DNA from: Bacillus sp. BP-3
GTDB taxonomy: Bacteria; Bacillota; Bacilli; Bacillales; Bacillaceae_G
Length of the DNA: 64,000 nucleotides
NCBI RefSeq assembly: GCF_028401955.1
Contig: NZ_JAQOTJ010000010.1
Location: 122,129-186,128 of the forward strand
Direction of reading: 5' to 3'
The notes under the pieces were generated by a model, which ran no database searches, was not told the DNA's origin, and worked only from the letters and a program-made list of their open reading frames with translations. This document shows, in pieces, positions 33,497 to 45,839 of the stretch (position 1 is the first letter of the stretch; each line of letters begins with the position of its first letter). A program made the translations under genes and the position numbers.

Positions 33497-33533
33497 AGAG
33501 AGCTGACAAAAATCCGTTCCCAGGTCAGCTCCC
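33497..33533 (-). terminator. Terminator of prfA-prmC
   Basis: GAGCTGAC pairs with GTCAGCTC on the minus strand, followed by TCTTTTGTG. It lies right after prmC. Confidence 0.75.
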
Positions 33534-33541
33534 TGTTAAAA

Positions 33542-34390
33542 TCACATTTCCGCAAAGACCATGCGATCTTTCCCGTTAATATCAAATACAACCTCTACAT
33601 GCGCATGAGGGAATGTTTCTTGCAGCAAGACACGCACATCTTCACCTTGTCCTACACCCACTTCAAACGCAACAATCGCTTCCTCTTGCAGCACCTTTGG
33701 CAATTCCTCCATAAAGCGTCTATAGAAATCAAGCCCATCTTCACCGCCAACAAGTGCACGCTTTGGCTCATGCTCTTTCACTACAGAAGAAAGACCTCTC
33801 CAATCCTCTTCTGGAATATAAGGCGGATTCGACACAACAACATCTAGCTTTTGCTTTGTTTCCAGAAATGGCGACAATAAATCACCGTGATAGAACGTTA
33901 CATTCGCCTCAAGTTCTGCCGCATTTTTCTGCGCCACTTCAATTGATTCTGGAGCAATATCAACTGTGTATACATGTAAATGCGGATTTTCTAAAGCCAG
34001 AGTAATTGAAATTGCTCCGCTCCCAGTACCAATGTCTGCCACGTGAACATCTTTATCTCCAAATTTACGACGAATACGTGTTAACACCCCTAGCACCAGT
34101 TCCTCTGTTTCTGGCCTTGGAATGAGCACTTCTTCATTTACGAAAAATGGGCGCCCATAAAACATTTCATAGCCAATTAAATACTGAACAGGAATACCCT
34201 CTACATGCTTATGAATAAAGTTTGTAAAAGTTTGCTCTTGTTCTTCCGTTAATTCTTCACGCATGTTCATCATTAAACCTGTTCGATTTGTATGCAGTAC
34301 ATGACAAAGGACGATTTCTCCCGCGTTTTCATCACGTCCATGTTCACGTAAAAAAGAAGAAGCCCATTTCAGGGCTTCATATAGGCGCAT
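33542..34390 (-). CDS. prmC: Release factor glutamine methyltransferase
   Basis: The 282-residue enzyme methylates the glutamine of the GGQ motif in release factors. The catalytic NPPY is in VVSNPPYIPEEDW, and the SAM-binding motif is VADIGTGSGAISI. Its ATG overlaps the prfA stop by one base (TAATG), so it is coupled with its substrate's gene. Confidence 0.96.
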   Translation of the reverse strand: MRLYEALKWASSFLREHGRDENAGEIVLCHVLHTNRTGLMMNMREELTEEQEQTFTNFIHKHVEGIPVQYLIGYEMFYGRPFFVNEEVLIPRPETEELVLGVLTRIRRKFGDKDVHVADIGTGSGAISITLALENPHLHVYTVDIAPESIEVAQKNAAELEANVTFYHGDLLSPFLETKQKLDVVVSNPPYIPEEDWRGLSSVVKEHEPKRALVGGEDGLDFYRRFMEELPKVLQEEAIVAFEVGVGQGEDVRVLLQETFPHAHVEVVFDINGKDRMVFAEM

Positions 34391-35457
34391 TACTCAGCTG
34401 CCTCCATCTTTTGCGCCTGATCTTCCATCACTAAGGCATTGATGAAATCATCTAACTTACCTTGTAAGATTTGATCCAGCTTCTGAATCGTTAAACCGAT
34501 TCGATGGTCTGTAACACGATTTTGCGGGAAGTTGTACGTACGAATACGCTCAGAACGGTCTCCCGTACCAACAGCTTGTTTACGGTTTTGATCGTACTCA
34601 GCTTGCGCTTCTTGTCTAAACTTATCATAAACACGTGCACGTAATACTTTCATTGCTTTTTCTTTATTCTTAATTTGTGACTTTTCATCCTGACAAGAAA
34701 CAACTACGCCAGTCGGTAAATGCGTTAAACGTACCGCTGACATCGTTGTATTAACACTTTGTCCACCAGGACCACTAGAAGCAAACGTATCCACACGAAC
34801 ATCTTTTTCATGAATATCGATTTCTACTTCTTCTGCTTCTGGTAATACAGCTACAGTTGCTGTAGAAGTATGGATACGTCCTCCAGATTCTGTTTCCGGA
34901 ACACGCTGTACACGGTGTGCACCATTTTCAAATTTCAACTTTGCAAAAGCACCTTTACCGTTGATCATAAAGATAATCTCTTTATATCCACCTAGTTCTG
35001 TATAGCTCGCTTCGATAATTTCAGTTTTCCAACCTTGCACCTCAGCATAACGGCTATACATACGGTATAAATCACCAGCAAATAATGCCGCTTCATCACC
35101 ACCAGCAGCACCACGAACCTCTACGATAACGTTCTTATCATCATTCGGGTCCTTTGGAACAAGTAAAATTTTCAGACGCTCTGATAATTCCTTCTCTTGC
35201 CCCTCTAGCTCAGACACTTCTTCTTTTACCATTTCACGCATGTCAGCATCTAACTTCTCTTCTAACATCGCTTTTGCATCTCTTAATTGTTCACGAGTAT
35301 CTTTATACTCACGGTACACCTCTACCGTCTCTTGTATATCAGATTGTTCTTTTGAATACTCACGAAGTTTGTTCGAATCACTTATAATCTCTGGATCACT
35401 TAAAAGCTCGTTTAACTTTTCATAACGGTCCTCTACAGCTTGCAAACGATCTAACAC
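34390..35457 (-). CDS. prfA: Peptide chain release factor 1
   Basis: The 355-residue factor reads UAA and UAG. GGQ lies at about 231-233 ([20 protein letters not shown]), and the PxT codon-recognition tripeptide is PET in [18 protein letters not shown] at 35457 ([12 protein letters not shown]) follows GAGGTGA; a GTG three codons earlier overlaps that site. It is co-transcribed with prmC. Confidence 0.96.
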   Translation of the reverse strand: MLDRLQAVEDRYEKLNELLSDPEIISDSNKLREYSKEQSDIQETVEVYREYKDTREQLRDAKAMLEEKLDADMREMVKEEVSELEGQEKELSERLKILLVPKDPNDDKNVIVEVRGAAGGDEAALFAGDLYRMYSRYAEVQGWKTEIIEASYTELGGYKEIIFMINGKGAFAKLKFENGAHRVQRVPETESGGRIHTSTATVAVLPEAEEVEIDIHEKDVRVDTFASSGPGGQSVNTTMSAVRLTHLPTGVVVSCQDEKSQIKNKEKAMKVLRARVYDKFRQEAQAEYDQNRKQAVGTGDRSERIRTYNFPQNRVTDHRIGLTIQKLDQILQGKLDDFINALVMEDQAQKMEAAE

Positions 35458-35601
35458 AACATTCACCTCAACATCCTAGTCTCTAATCTAATACAAATAG
35501 TATATGGTACATAACAAAAAAAACGCAAATTATATTTAAAAGTGGAGGCGGAATTAGATATCTCCTAAAAACAGAGCCACATCTAACCTGCCCGCACTTT
35601 C

Positions 35602-35634
35602 TAAAAAAACCCGCCTTATGTAGCGAGTTTTTAT
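35602..35634 (-). terminator. Terminator of tdk
   Basis: AAAACTCGC and GCGGGTTTT pair, followed by TTTTAG, overlapping the tdk stop. A fragment AAAAGTGGAGGCGG at about 35540, the left end of repeat family B, lies just beyond. Confidence 0.8.
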
Positions 35635-36215
35635 CTCTGTTTAGTTGGTACAGCATGGCAATGACGACAACGTGGCTCATATGACTCAGATGCGCCAACT
35701 AAAATAATGGGATCATCAAAAGAAGCTGGTTCCCCATCGATTAAACGTTGCGTACGACTTGCAGGAGATCCGCATTCAGCACATACTGCTTGCAGTTTTG
35801 TTACATGCTCCGCAATTGCCATAAGCTGAGGAACTTGTCCAAATGGTAGACCGCGGAAATCTTGGTCTAAACCGGCAACAATTACACGATAGCCACGGTT
35901 TGCCAATTCTTGCACCACTTCCACAATGTCCCCATCAAAAAATTGTACTTCATCAATTGCTATAACATCAATATCTTCTGTTACGTGTTCAAACATCTCT
36001 TTTGAAGCAGCAACAGGAACCGCTCTTACTTTCAATCCATTATGCGACACAACATCTTCTTCACTATAACGATTATCAATACACGGTTTAAATACAATCG
36101 CGTTCTGCTTTGCAAATTGCGTACGGCGCACACGGCGGATGAGCTCTTCTGATTTCCCTGAGAACATGCTTCCACAAATCACTTCAAGCCAACCGTGTTG
36201 ATTTATTACGTACAT
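35631..36215 (-). CDS. tdk: Thymidine kinase
   Basis: The 194-residue type II enzyme has the P-loop [16 protein letters not shown], the catalytic DEVQFF and four zinc cysteines (CAEC and CRHC). It phosphorylates thymidine. ATG at 36215 follows GGAGGAG; a six-codon extension includes the ribosome-binding site and is rejected. Confidence 0.96.
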   Translation of the reverse strand: MYVINQHGWLEVICGSMFSGKSEELIRRVRRTQFAKQNAIVFKPCIDNRYSEEDVVSHNGLKVRAVPVAASKEMFEHVTEDIDVIAIDEVQFFDGDIVEVVQELANRGYRVIVAGLDQDFRGLPFGQVPQLMAIAEHVTKLQAVCAECGSPASRTQRLIDGEPASFDDPIILVGASESYEPRCRHCHAVPTKQR

Positions 36216-36297
36216 AAAAGCTCCTCCTTTCACCTATATGAGCCCATTTTGATTTTTCGACATATAGATTGCTGCTATGCAGGAAAAAAGGAGCCTG

Positions 36298-36430
36298 CTA
36301 CTTTCTTTCTCCTTTTGTTTGAACTTCGCATATGGCAGTAAAAGTCTCTGACCGCTTCTATGCATGGTCAGATGCTCTCGCCCACCTAAAAAAGATGGTT
36401 TTATGTCGTTTTTCACTTTGGATTTATATA
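36298..36430. repeat. Dispersed repeat, family C (copy 2)
   Basis: It matches 15375-15500 from CTACTTTCTTTCTCC through TTCTATGCATGG, AGATGCTCTCG and GGTTTTATGTC to ATTTATATA. It fills much of the gap between tdk and rpmE2, which holds no gene. Confidence 0.7.
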
Positions 36431-36474
36431 CTTATTCCTACTCTAAGTAGGTAAAGCTTTATATTTTTGCAAAA

Positions 36475-36512
36475 AAAACAGACAAGCGGATATATACACT
36501 TGCCTGCTTTAT
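36475..36512 (-). terminator. Terminator of rpmE2
   Basis: GCAGGCAAGTG and CGCTTGTCTG pair across TATATATC, followed by TTTTTTTTGC on the minus strand. Confidence 0.88.
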
Positions 36513-36520
36513 GTTTGTTA

Positions 36521-36766
36521 TTACTTAAGGCCGTATTTCTTATTGAAGCGGTCAACACGTCCGTCTGCAGTAGCAAACTTCTGACGTCCTGTGTAGAATG
36601 GGTGAGAATCAGAACTGATCTCAACTTTTAGTAATGGATAAGTGTTACCATCTTCCCACTCGATAGTTTCGTTAGAACCTTTTGTAGATCCGCTTAAGAA
36701 TTTGAAGCCTGTGTTTGTATCCATAAATACAACTTTCTTGTAATCTGGATGGATTCCTGCTTTCAT
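36521..36766 (-). CDS. rpmE2: 50S ribosomal protein L31, type B
   Basis: The 81-residue protein begins [20 protein letters not shown] and ends [11 protein letters not shown], typical of type B L31. It lacks the CxxC zinc ligands of type A L31. ATG at 36766 follows AAGGAG; an upstream extension of 21 codons is not used. It sits between tdk and rho, where B. subtilis has the zinc-binding rpmE. Confidence 0.95.
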   Translation of the reverse strand: MKAGIHPDYKKVVFMDTNTGFKFLSGSTKGSNETIEWEDGNTYPLLKVEISSDSHPFYTGRQKFATADGRVDRFNKKYGLK

Positions 36767-36907
36767 TCTTTTCATCTCCTTCCGCCCTGAATCATTTTCG
36801 AAACAGAGTTTTTTCATCGTTAGCTGCAATCACAACTATAGTGATGAAACGCACATGATGAAATTATAACAAGGCTATCTGCATTTTGCAACTACCTGTT
36901 TTTAGCA

Positions 36908-38179
36908 TTACTTCATTGTGACATATCTCTTTGAATCTGCAGGGATATTTTGCAAGAATTCTTCATTTGTCTTTGTCTGACGCAACTTACGCAAGAAGCT
37001 TTCTATGAAGTCTGGCGTATCTCTCATTGTTTTACGAATACCCCATAACTTATCTAAATGTTCTTTTGGAATCAATAAATCTTCTTTACGTGTACCAGAA
37101 CGACGAATATCAATAGCTGGGAAAATACGACGTTCTGCTAAAGAACGATCTAAGTGAAGCTCCATATTTCCCGTTCCTTTAAACTCTTCATAAATGACAT
37201 CATCCATACGAGACCCTGTATCGACAAGAGCCGTTGCTAAAATTGTCAAACTACCGCCCTCTTCAATATTACGAGCCGCTCCGAAAAAACGCTTTGGTCT
37301 GTGGAATGCCGCTGGGTCAATACCACCAGATAACGTACGTCCGCTTGGCGGAATCACAAGGTTGTAAGCACGTGCTAAACGGGTAATACTATCCATTAAA
37401 ATGATAACGTCTTTTTTATGTTCAACAAGACGCATCGCACGCTCTAGTACAAGTTCAGCTACTTTAATATGATTTTCTGGTACTTCATCAAAAGTAGAAC
37501 TTACAACATCGCCTTTTACAGAACGTTCGATATCCGTTACTTCCTCTGGACGTTCGTCAATTAAAAGTACAATCAGTTCTGCTTCTGGATGATTTGTTGT
37601 AACGCTGTGTGCAATTTCTTTTAACAGTATCGTTTTACCAGCCTTTGGCGGTGCAACGATAAGACCACGTTGTCCAAATCCAACTGGTGCAATTAAATCC
37701 ATGATACGTGTTGATAATTTCTTCGTTTCCGTTTCCAATTTCATTTGACGATTTGGATATAACGGTGTTAACGCTGGAAAATGCACACGTTCTTTTGCTG
37801 ATTCTGGATCATCTCCATTAACCGCCTCAACTTGCAACAACCCGAAATATCGTTCATTCTCTTTTGGAGGTCGTACCTTACCAGAAACCTTATCTCCATT
37901 ACGCAAATCAAAACGACGAATTTGCGAAGCTGAAATATAAATATCTTCAGAACTCGGAGAGTAGTTGATTGGACGTAGGAATCCAAATCCTTCTGATTGA
38001 ATAATTTCCAGTACACCTTCCATGAAAAAGAAACCTTCTTTTTCTGCTCGCGCTTTTAAAATTGCAAAAATTAATTCTTTCTTCGTTAATTTGCTGTAAT
38101 AAGAAATCTTAAATTCTTTTGCAAGTTCATATAATTCTTTTAACTTCATGTTCTCTAATGCTGAAATTGTTAAATTCAT
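36908..38179 (-). CDS. rho: Transcription termination factor Rho
   Basis: The 423-residue hexameric helicase has an N-terminal Rho_N domain (about 5-45), a cold-shock-like RNA-binding domain with GFGFLR (64-69), and the ATPase P-loop APPKAGKT (176-183), then [12 protein letters not shown] and [12 protein letters not shown]. It unwinds RNA to end transcription. The gap to glpX holds two inverted repeats. Confidence 0.97.
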   Translation of the reverse strand: MNLTISALENMKLKELYELAKEFKISYYSKLTKKELIFAILKARAEKEGFFFMEGVLEIIQSEGFGFLRPINYSPSSEDIYISASQIRRFDLRNGDKVSGKVRPPKENERYFGLLQVEAVNGDDPESAKERVHFPALTPLYPNRQMKLETETKKLSTRIMDLIAPVGFGQRGLIVAPPKAGKTILLKEIAHSVTTNHPEAELIVLLIDERPEEVTDIERSVKGDVVSSTFDEVPENHIKVAELVLERAMRLVEHKKDVIILMDSITRLARAYNLVIPPSGRTLSGGIDPAAFHRPKRFFGAARNIEEGGSLTILATALVDTGSRMDDVIYEEFKGTGNMELHLDRSLAERRIFPAIDIRRSGTRKEDLLIPKEHLDKLWGIRKTMRDTPDFIESFLRKLRQTKTNEEFLQNIPADSKRYVTMK

Positions 38180-38343
38180 TCGGACACCACACTTTAATAT
38201 TATTCTCTTTTTTCATTGGGTAAGGGAAATTACGGAAGGCTAATACATATTAATGAAAGGCAATAAATACAAGTAGAGTAATATTCCCTATTGTAACCCT
38301 TTTACCTCATTTTAATCAATACATTGCGAGACAAATACAAGAA

Positions 38344-38369
38344 GCGAAGACAATAAAATTTGTCTTCGC
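38344..38369 (-). terminator. Inverted repeat, possible terminator between glpX and rho
   Basis: GCGAAGACAA and TTGTCTTCGC form a perfect 10-bp stem with a 6-base loop; TTCTTGTATTT follows on the minus strand. The U-tract is weak. Confidence 0.5.
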
Positions 38370-38429
38370 CCTATCCATCACTTTTACACGTCTTATTTTA
38401 TCTATGCAAACAGCTAAATCCTCATTAGC

Positions 38430-38478
38430 TATAATTTCCAGTAGCGGGAATGAAGAAAAATTCCCACTACTGGAAGTT
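38430..38478 (-). repeat. Dispersed hairpin repeat, family A variant (after glpX)
   Basis: The minus strand reads AACTTCCAGTAGTGGGAAT, a loop, then ATTCCCGCTACTGGAA, immediately after the glpX TAA. It shares the AAACTTCCANNAGTGGG arm with the other family A copies but lacks the leading AAAGTG part. Confidence 0.6.
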
Positions 38479-39444
38479 TTACTTCATAACTAAATTTGGT
38501 TTTTTATTTAAACTGTGACGCCCATCAACAAAGCGAACTGTTCCCGATTTCGCGCGCATAACAAGAGAGTGTGTTGTACCAGTACTTCCTTTAAATTGAA
38601 CACCGCGCAATAATTCACCGTCCGTAACACCTGTTGCTGCAAAGATTGCATCGTCACCTTTTACTAAGTCTTCCATACGAAGAATACGATTAATATCATC
38701 GATACCCATTTTTTTACAACGTTCTAATTCTGCTTCGCTTTGTGGAAGAAGCTTCCCTTGAATTTCTCCACCTAAACATTTTAATGCTACAGCAGCTAGA
38801 ACTCCCTCCGGCGCACCGCCAGATCCGAATAAAATATCAACACCTGTGCGATCAAACGCTGTGTTAATAGCACCAGCTACATCACCATCGTTAATTAATT
38901 TAATACGCGCTCCCGCTTTACGGATTTCCTCAATGATTGCTTGATGACGCGGTCTATTTAAAATAGTTGCTACAACATCTTCAATATCTTTATTTTTTGC
39001 TCTCGCAACAGCACGTAAGTTATCAATAACCGGTGCATTAATATCAACAGCGCCAACTGCTTCTGGGCCAACCGCAATTTTATCCATATACATGTCAGGT
39101 GCATGTAGCAAGTTTCCATGGTCTGCTACGGCAATGACTGCTAATGCATTCCATCCTCCTGCTGCAACGATATTTGTTCCTTCTAATGGATCAACCGCTA
39201 CGTCAACGCGCGGACCATATCCAGTCCCTAATTTTTCACCGATATACAGCATTGGTGCTTCATCCATTTCCCCTTCACCAATTACTACAGTTCCTTTCAT
39301 CGGTACTGTGTCAAACACATCGCGCATCGCTGAAGTTGCTGCTCCATCTGCTTCATCCTTCTTACCGAGTCCCATCCAGCGCGCTGATGATAACGCTGCA
39401 GCCTCCGTTACACGTACTAATTCCATGGATAAACTTCTTTCCAA
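38479..39444 (-). CDS. glpX: Class II fructose-1,6-bisphosphatase
   Basis: The 321-residue enzyme hydrolyses fructose-1,6-bisphosphate in gluconeogenesis. Landmarks are [26 protein letters not shown] (metal-binding) and [19 protein letters not shown] start at 39444 lies 6 bases after AGGG; an in-frame ATG at 39426 would remove six residues. Confidence 0.95.
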   Translation of the reverse strand: MERSLSMELVRVTEAAALSSARWMGLGKKDEADGAATSAMRDVFDTVPMKGTVVIGEGEMDEAPMLYIGEKLGTGYGPRVDVAVDPLEGTNIVAAGGWNALAVIAVADHGNLLHAPDMYMDKIAVGPEAVGAVDINAPVIDNLRAVARAKNKDIEDVVATILNRPRHQAIIEEIRKAGARIKLINDGDVAGAINTAFDRTGVDILFGSGGAPEGVLAAVALKCLGGEIQGKLLPQSEAELERCKKMGIDDINRILRMEDLVKGDDAIFAATGVTDGELLRGVQFKGSTGTTHSLVMRAKSGTVRFVDGRHSLNKKPNLVMK

Positions 39445-39534
39445 TCTAATCCCTCTCCTTTAAACCTTAATATTTCTCCCACAATTCATATTCAATCCCA
39501 TTTACCTTATGCCCTTTGACAACCGCAAAGCTCT

Positions 39535-40824
39535 TTAGGCATTTTTTATCTGTTCAATCTCTTGCTCTGTCATTTTTTCACGCCAAATTTTGGCTCCAAG
39601 ACCTCGAAGCTTGTCCTCTAAATTTTCATAGCCGCGATCAATATGCTCGAGCCCCGTAACCTCAGTAATTCCTTCTGCCATTAAACCTGCAATGACAAGA
39701 GCAGCTCCGGCACGTAAGTCACTCGCTTTCACTTTAGCTCCTTGCAGTGAAACAGGGCCTGTCACAATAGCAGAACGGCCTTCTACTTTAATTTGCGCAT
39801 TCATTCTTCTTAACTCATCTATATGTTTAAATCGCGCTCCGTAAATGGTATCTGTTACAACTGCCGTTCCACTAGCCTTCGTTAATAACGTGGTAAACGG
39901 TTGCTGTAAGTCAGTTGGAAACCCTGGATATACGAGCGTTTTTACATCTACCATTTTTAATTGGCGATCCCCGTCTACCAAAATTTGATCATCGTGCGTT
40001 TCTACTCTTACACCCATTTCTCGAAGCTTAGCCGTTATAGATTCTAAATGCTGCGGAATCACATTATCAACTACAACTTCACCGCCAGAAGCCGCACCCA
40101 AAATCATATATGTTCCAGCTTCAATACGATCTGGAATAATAGAATGATAACAACCGTGAAGCGATTCCACACCATCAATACGAATCACGTCTGTTCCTGC
40201 CCCTTTAATACGAGCTCCCATACTTGTAAGCAGTGTGGCTACATCAATAATTTCTGGTTCTTTCGCTGCATTTTCAATGATTGTTCTACCTTTTGCACGC
40301 ACGGCAGCAAGCATAATGTTAATTGTCGCACCTACACTGACAACATCTAAATAAATACGCGCACCCCGCAGTTCATCTGCACGTAAATATATTGCACCTT
40401 GCTCATTCGTGACATGTGCTCCAAGCGCTTCAAACCCCTTAATATGTTGGTCAATTGGCCTAGGCCCTAAATGACATCCACCAGGAAGCCCAATTACCGC
40501 TTGTTTGAAACGACCGAGCATTGCTCCCATTAAATAATAAGAAGCACGCAACTTTTTTACCTTTCCATTCGGAAGAGGCATTGCTACCATCTTAGAAGGA
40601 TCAATTGTCATTTCCTCATCTTGATGATACGTGACAGATCCACCAATTTCCTCTAACAAATCACCGAGGATTTTCACATCAGAAATATTAGGTACACCAC
40701 CAATTGTAACTGGTGTTTCTGCTAAAATGGTCGCAGGAATAAGCGCAACAGCACTATTTTTCGCACCGCTCACACGAATCGAACCATGTAAGGGCACACC
40801 GCCTTCAATCAGCAACTTATCCAT
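39535..40824 (-). CDS. murA2: UDP-N-acetylglucosamine 1-carboxyvinyltransferase 2
   Basis: The 429-residue enzyme transfers enolpyruvate to UDP-GlcNAc. K22 lies in [12 protein letters not shown], and the catalytic Cys117 is in [11 protein letters not shown], so it should be fosfomycin-sensitive. It is the second paralogue (murAB/murZ position, next to fbaA). The 40825-41040 gap has no visible gene. Confidence 0.96.
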   Translation of the reverse strand: MDKLLIEGGVPLHGSIRVSGAKNSAVALIPATILAETPVTIGGVPNISDVKILGDLLEEIGGSVTYHQDEEMTIDPSKMVAMPLPNGKVKKLRASYYLMGAMLGRFKQAVIGLPGGCHLGPRPIDQHIKGFEALGAHVTNEQGAIYLRADELRGARIYLDVVSVGATINIMLAAVRAKGRTIIENAAKEPEIIDVATLLTSMGARIKGAGTDVIRIDGVESLHGCYHSIIPDRIEAGTYMILGAASGGEVVVDNVIPQHLESITAKLREMGVRVETHDDQILVDGDRQLKMVDVKTLVYPGFPTDLQQPFTTLLTKASGTAVVTDTIYGARFKHIDELRRMNAQIKVEGRSAIVTGPVSLQGAKVKASDLRAGAALVIAGLMAEGITEVTGLEHIDRGYENLEDKLRGLGAKIWREKMTEQEIEQIKNA

Positions 40825-41040
40825 CTTAAGCCCCCTTCATGTGAATTCATTTCCCGATCTACTCCCTACTTAAACCGGTAAATTTACTAATTCGGATACA
40901 TTCTTACACTTACGAGTATGTCCATGCTATTTGTTCCCTTTATTTTTACACAATTACAAAAATATTTCTCTTTAAATGCCCTAACAAGTAGAAATTTGTC
41001 TATTCCATAAAATGTTCGCGCTTTCATTATACAACGAAAC

Positions 41041-41070
41041 GAAACCGTCTAAAAGGCTAGACGGTTTCTA
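41041..41070 (-). terminator. Terminator of fbaA
   Basis: GAAACCGTCTA and TAGACGGTTTC pair perfectly; on the minus strand CGTTTCGTTG follows. Confidence 0.85.
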
Positions 41071-41085
41071 AAGTCATTCTTAGAA

Positions 41086-41943
41086 TTATGCTTGACCGTT
41101 AGAACCAAACTCACGGATTTTACCGATTACAGTCGCTTTAATTGCTTCACGACCAGGTCCGATAAATTTACGAGGATCGTAAACTTCTTGGTCTTTATTT
41201 AATACTTCACGAACCGCTTTTGTAAACTCGATTTGGTTTTCAGTGTTTACGTTGATTTTAGAAGTACCTAAAGAGATAGATTTTTTAATGTCAGCTGTTG
41301 GGATACCAGTACCACCGTGAAGTACTAAAGGTACACCAGTTAAGTCACGAACTTCTTCCATTTCTTTGAATCCTAAGTTAGGCTCACCTTTGTAAGGGCC
41401 ATGTACAGAACCTAATGCTGGAGCTAGGCAGTCGATACCTGTTGCAGCTACTAGTTCTTTACATTCTTCTGGGTTAGCGTAGATAACACCTTCAGCTACT
41501 ACGTCATCTTCTTGTCCACCAACTGTACCAAGCTCAGCTTCTACAGATACGTTACGAGCATGTGCATATTCTACTACTTTTTTAGTAGTTTCGATATTTT
41601 CTTCAAATGGGTGGTGAGAAGCATCAATCATTACAGATGTGAAACCTGCATCAATTGCTTCTTTACATTTTTCGAAGCTTGAACCATGGTCAAGATGAAT
41701 CGCAACAGGAACAGTGATGTTCATTTCTTCGATTAAAGCTTTAACCATAGCTACAACTGTTTTGAAACCAGTCATATGACGAGCTGCACCTTCAGATACA
41801 CCTAAAATTACAGGAGATTTTTCTTCTTCCGCAGCAGCTAAGATAGCTTGTGTCCACTCTAAGTTGTTCATGTTGAATTGACCAACTGCGTATTTTCCTT
41901 CTAGCGCTTTGTTTAGCATTTCTTTCATAGAAACTAAAGGCAT
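41086..41943 (-). CDS. fbaA: Class II fructose-bisphosphate aldolase
   Basis: The 285-residue zinc enzyme cleaves fructose-1,6-bisphosphate. [18 protein letters not shown] carries zinc and catalytic residues, and VLHGGTGIP the second zinc histidine. ATG at 41943 follows AGGAGG; a 21-codon upstream extension is spurious. It acts in glycolysis and in gluconeogenesis with glpX. Confidence 0.97.
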   Translation of the reverse strand: MPLVSMKEMLNKALEGKYAVGQFNMNNLEWTQAILAAAEEEKSPVILGVSEGAARHMTGFKTVVAMVKALIEEMNITVPVAIHLDHGSSFEKCKEAIDAGFTSVMIDASHHPFEENIETTKKVVEYAHARNVSVEAELGTVGGQEDDVVAEGVIYANPEECKELVAATGIDCLAPALGSVHGPYKGEPNLGFKEMEEVRDLTGVPLVLHGGTGIPTADIKKSISLGTSKINVNTENQIEFTKAVREVLNKDQEVYDPRKFIGPGREAIKATVIGKIREFGSNGQA

Positions 41944-42152
41944 GGTAAATCCTCCTAAAAACGTTTTTTGTATCCGATAAGTTCTTATCGGTGGTAGTAT
42001 CACCACAACGAGGAAAAATATGTATAATCACATACCGGACTTTCTTCTACACTCCATAGGATACCAACTTGTACTCAAAAACTCAACTGCATTCACCTGC
42101 TCATCAGCCCATGAAAACGCTTTTTCTATATTTTTTAATAAAAAATTCACGA

Positions 42153-42521
42153 TTATGCTTGTACAGCAATTTCTTTTCGCACAGCACCACGAATTTCATC
42201 AATATCAAACGGCTTTGCAAAGTGCATTAACGCACCGAGTTCTTTCGCTTCTTGAATCATATCTAATTCACCATAAGCCGTCATTAAAATCACTTTAATG
42301 TCTTGATTAATTTCTTTTATATGTTTTAAAATTTCAATTCCGTCCATTCCTGGAATTTTCATATCTAAAATAACTAGATCTGGGCAATCTTTTTTCACGA
42401 TATCAAGGGCTTGAAAACCATTTGCCGCTTGGAATGTTTCGTAACCTTCCTTTTGAAACACCTCATGTAATAAAACACGAATACCATATTGATCATCAAC
42501 GATTAAAATTTTCCCTTCCAT
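42153..42521 (-). CDS. spo0F: Sporulation phosphorelay response regulator Spo0F
   Basis: The 122-residue single-domain receiver begins [20 protein letters not shown]. The phosphorylated aspartate is D54 in [13 protein letters not shown], and the conserved lysine is in HFAKPFD. It passes phosphate from sporulation kinases to Spo0B. ATG at 42521 is preceded by GGGGAG. It is divergent from ywjG. Confidence 0.97.
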   Translation of the reverse strand: MEGKILIVDDQYGIRVLLHEVFQKEGYETFQAANGFQALDIVKKDCPDLVILDMKIPGMDGIEILKHIKEINQDIKVILMTAYGELDMIQEAKELGALMHFAKPFDIDEIRGAVRKEIAVQA

Positions 42522-42712
42522 GCTCCCCAACCTTTCTATAATAAACCCATAATTTATATTTTTCGCATCTCTTTCGATTATTTTCGCTACTTTTTATCAA
42601 ATTCCTTCCTATTCTTTCTTATTTTACCGCCTCCCATTCCCTAGTGCTAGCACCATTGTGAATAAATAAGCTATAATAAAAGCCGTCAAGCACGCTAGAA
42701 AGGAGCATCACC

Positions 42713-43240
42713 ATGTTTAAAATTTTTTCTACTCAGCTAAGTGGCTATTTCACAAACATTGCTCAGAAAGAAGAGATGAATATAGAAGATAGCGCTCGTT
42801 TACTTGCACAAGCCTTAGCCTCAGATGGGCACATTTATTTGCATGGTACGAAAGAGATGGAAGGTGTAATTTGCGAGGCTTTATATGGAATCGAGCCTAT
42901 GCAAAATGCAAAACGTCTATTTGAAGACGGTAAACAAGCAGACGTAACTGCTACCGATCGCGTACTACTTATTAGCCGTTTTTCCACAGATGAAGAAATT
43001 ATTTCACTAGCAAAACAATTGCAAGAAAACGGTTCTTTTATTGTTGGTATGTCAGCTAAACAAGAAGGCGAATTATCATTAGAACAATTCACCGATGCAC
43101 ATATTGATACAAAACTTGTAAAACCATTAATTCCAGATGATGACGGCTCTCGTTATGGTTTTCCAAGCTTAATGACAGCTTTATTTGCATATCACGGATT
43201 AAAATTTACAATCGATGACATTATGAATGAATATGAGTAA
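42713..43240 (+). CDS. ywjG: DUF2529 family protein (YwjG)
   Basis: The 175-residue soluble protein begins MFKIFSTQLSGYFTNIAQKE and resembles sugar-isomerase-like folds, but its function is unknown. It sits divergent from spo0F and convergent with pyrG, as ywjG does in B. subtilis. A GAAAGGAG site lies 8 bases upstream. Confidence 0.88.
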   Translation: MFKIFSTQLSGYFTNIAQKEEMNIEDSARLLAQALASDGHIYLHGTKEMEGVICEALYGIEPMQNAKRLFEDGKQADVTATDRVLLISRFSTDEEIISLAKQLQENGSFIVGMSAKQEGELSLEQFTDAHIDTKLVKPLIPDDDGSRYGFPSLMTALFAYHGLKFTIDDIMNEYE

Positions 43241-43242
43241 CA

Positions 43243-43274
43243 GAAAAAGGCGCCCTATAGTAGGACGCCTTTTT
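43243..43274. terminator. Bidirectional terminator of ywjG and pyrG
   Basis: AAAAAGGCGCCCTA and TAGGACGCCTTTTT form a nearly perfect stem with T-runs on both strands. Confidence 0.92.
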
Positions 43275-43278
43275 CTTA

Positions 43279-44919
<1,641 letters not shown>

Positions 44920-44984
44920 TTACCGCTGCAAATCGCAACGTATGTAGATAACACTTACCTTATTGTTAGACTCTTTCATTTTTC

Positions 44985-45051
44985 TAAACAAAAAACAAAA
45001 AAGAAAATTGCTCCCTTTATCACAAAAAGTAATAAATAGGGAGCAATTTTC
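44985..45051 (-). promoter_or_regulatory. pyrG leader attenuator (CTP-sensing terminator)
   Basis: On the minus strand, GAAAATTGCTCCCTATTTA pairs with TAAAGGGAGCAATTTTC, followed by TTTTTTGTTTTTTG. The 5' arm holds GCTCCCT, the pyrimidine-rich element that in B. subtilis pairs with extra G residues added by stuttering at low CTP, preventing termination. Confidence 0.85.
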
Positions 45052-45097
45052 TTTTATATTTACACGTAAAAGTTATTATCGTCTTTTTTAAAGAGCC

Positions 45098-45134
45098 CAA
45101 AAATGATTCTACATGGACGATAATGAAAAGTCAA
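45098..45134 (-). promoter_or_regulatory. pyrG promoter with GGGC start
   Basis: TTGACT (45134-45129) and TAGAAT (45111-45106) are 17 bases apart. The transcript would begin GGGCTCTTT at 45098, the same initial GGGC that allows reiterative G addition in B. subtilis pyrG. It lies just beyond the rpoE stop. Confidence 0.85.
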
Positions 45135-45137
45135 GAA

Positions 45138-45665
45138 CTACAGCTCTTCCTCTTCTTCTTCTTCTGATTCGTCGTATTCTAACTCATCTTCATCAACGAA
45201 ATCATCATCTTCCTCATCTAAGTCATCAAGATCATCATCATCTTCCTCAGCAAGAAGTTCATCAAGATCTTCTACTTCTTCCTCTTCTTCTTCGAAGTCG
45301 GCATCTTCTTCGAAGTCCTCATCTTCATTGACATAGGCATCTAACTCATCTTCGTCAGCTTTACGTTTCTTCTTAGGCTTCGGTTGAGGTAAAATTTCTT
45401 CATCAATTTGCTCGTATGGGTACCATCCACGTAATCCCCAACGATTTTCTCCAAGGTTGATAAAACGCCCATCGATATTTAGATCTGTATAAAATTGCGC
45501 GATTTTCGCAGCAACTTGTTCTTCGGATAGTTCCAGTAATTGAGCAATTTCTTGAACTAGATCATGAAACGGTGTTGCTTGTTTTTTTTCCTCTAACAAG
45601 CTATGTACAACTTCGATCATAGACAATTCTTTTTGCTCTTCTGGTGAAAATTGCTTTAAATTCAC
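45138..45665 (-). CDS. rpoE: RNA polymerase delta subunit
   Basis: The 175-residue protein has an N-terminal HARE-HTH domain (about 1-90) and a highly acidic tail (about 105-175) of D and E runs such as [15 protein letters not shown]. It increases polymerase recycling and promoter selectivity. Start GTG at 45665, with AAAGGAAG some way upstream. Confidence 0.95.
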   Translation of the reverse strand: MNLKQFSPEEQKELSMIEVVHSLLEEKKQATPFHDLVQEIAQLLELSEEQVAAKIAQFYTDLNIDGRFINLGENRWGLRGWYPYEQIDEEILPQPKPKKKRKADEDELDAYVNEDEDFEEDADFEEEEEEVEDLDELLAEEDDDDLDDLDEEDDDFVDEDELEYDESEEEEEEEL

Positions 45666-45786
45666 TTGTGCGGCACTTCCTTTCTTAAAATATATCCTAA
45701 TTATATAAAGGCCTGTTCAAAAAAAATCCATACTATTCATTATAAACAAAACTGCACCAAATATGCCACAAAAAAATAGGGAATTG

Positions 45787-45839
45787 TAAAGTGAAACTTC
45801 CATCAGTGGGGGGGCTCTTCCCCCCACTGATGGAAGTTT
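45787..45839. repeat. Dispersed hairpin repeat, family A (copy 3, best formed)
   Basis: TAAAGTGAAACTTCCATCAG, a G-run, CTCTT, a C-run, then CACTGATGGAAGTTTA. The arms pair almost perfectly. On the minus strand its TAA is the stop of the TetR gene. Confidence 0.92.
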
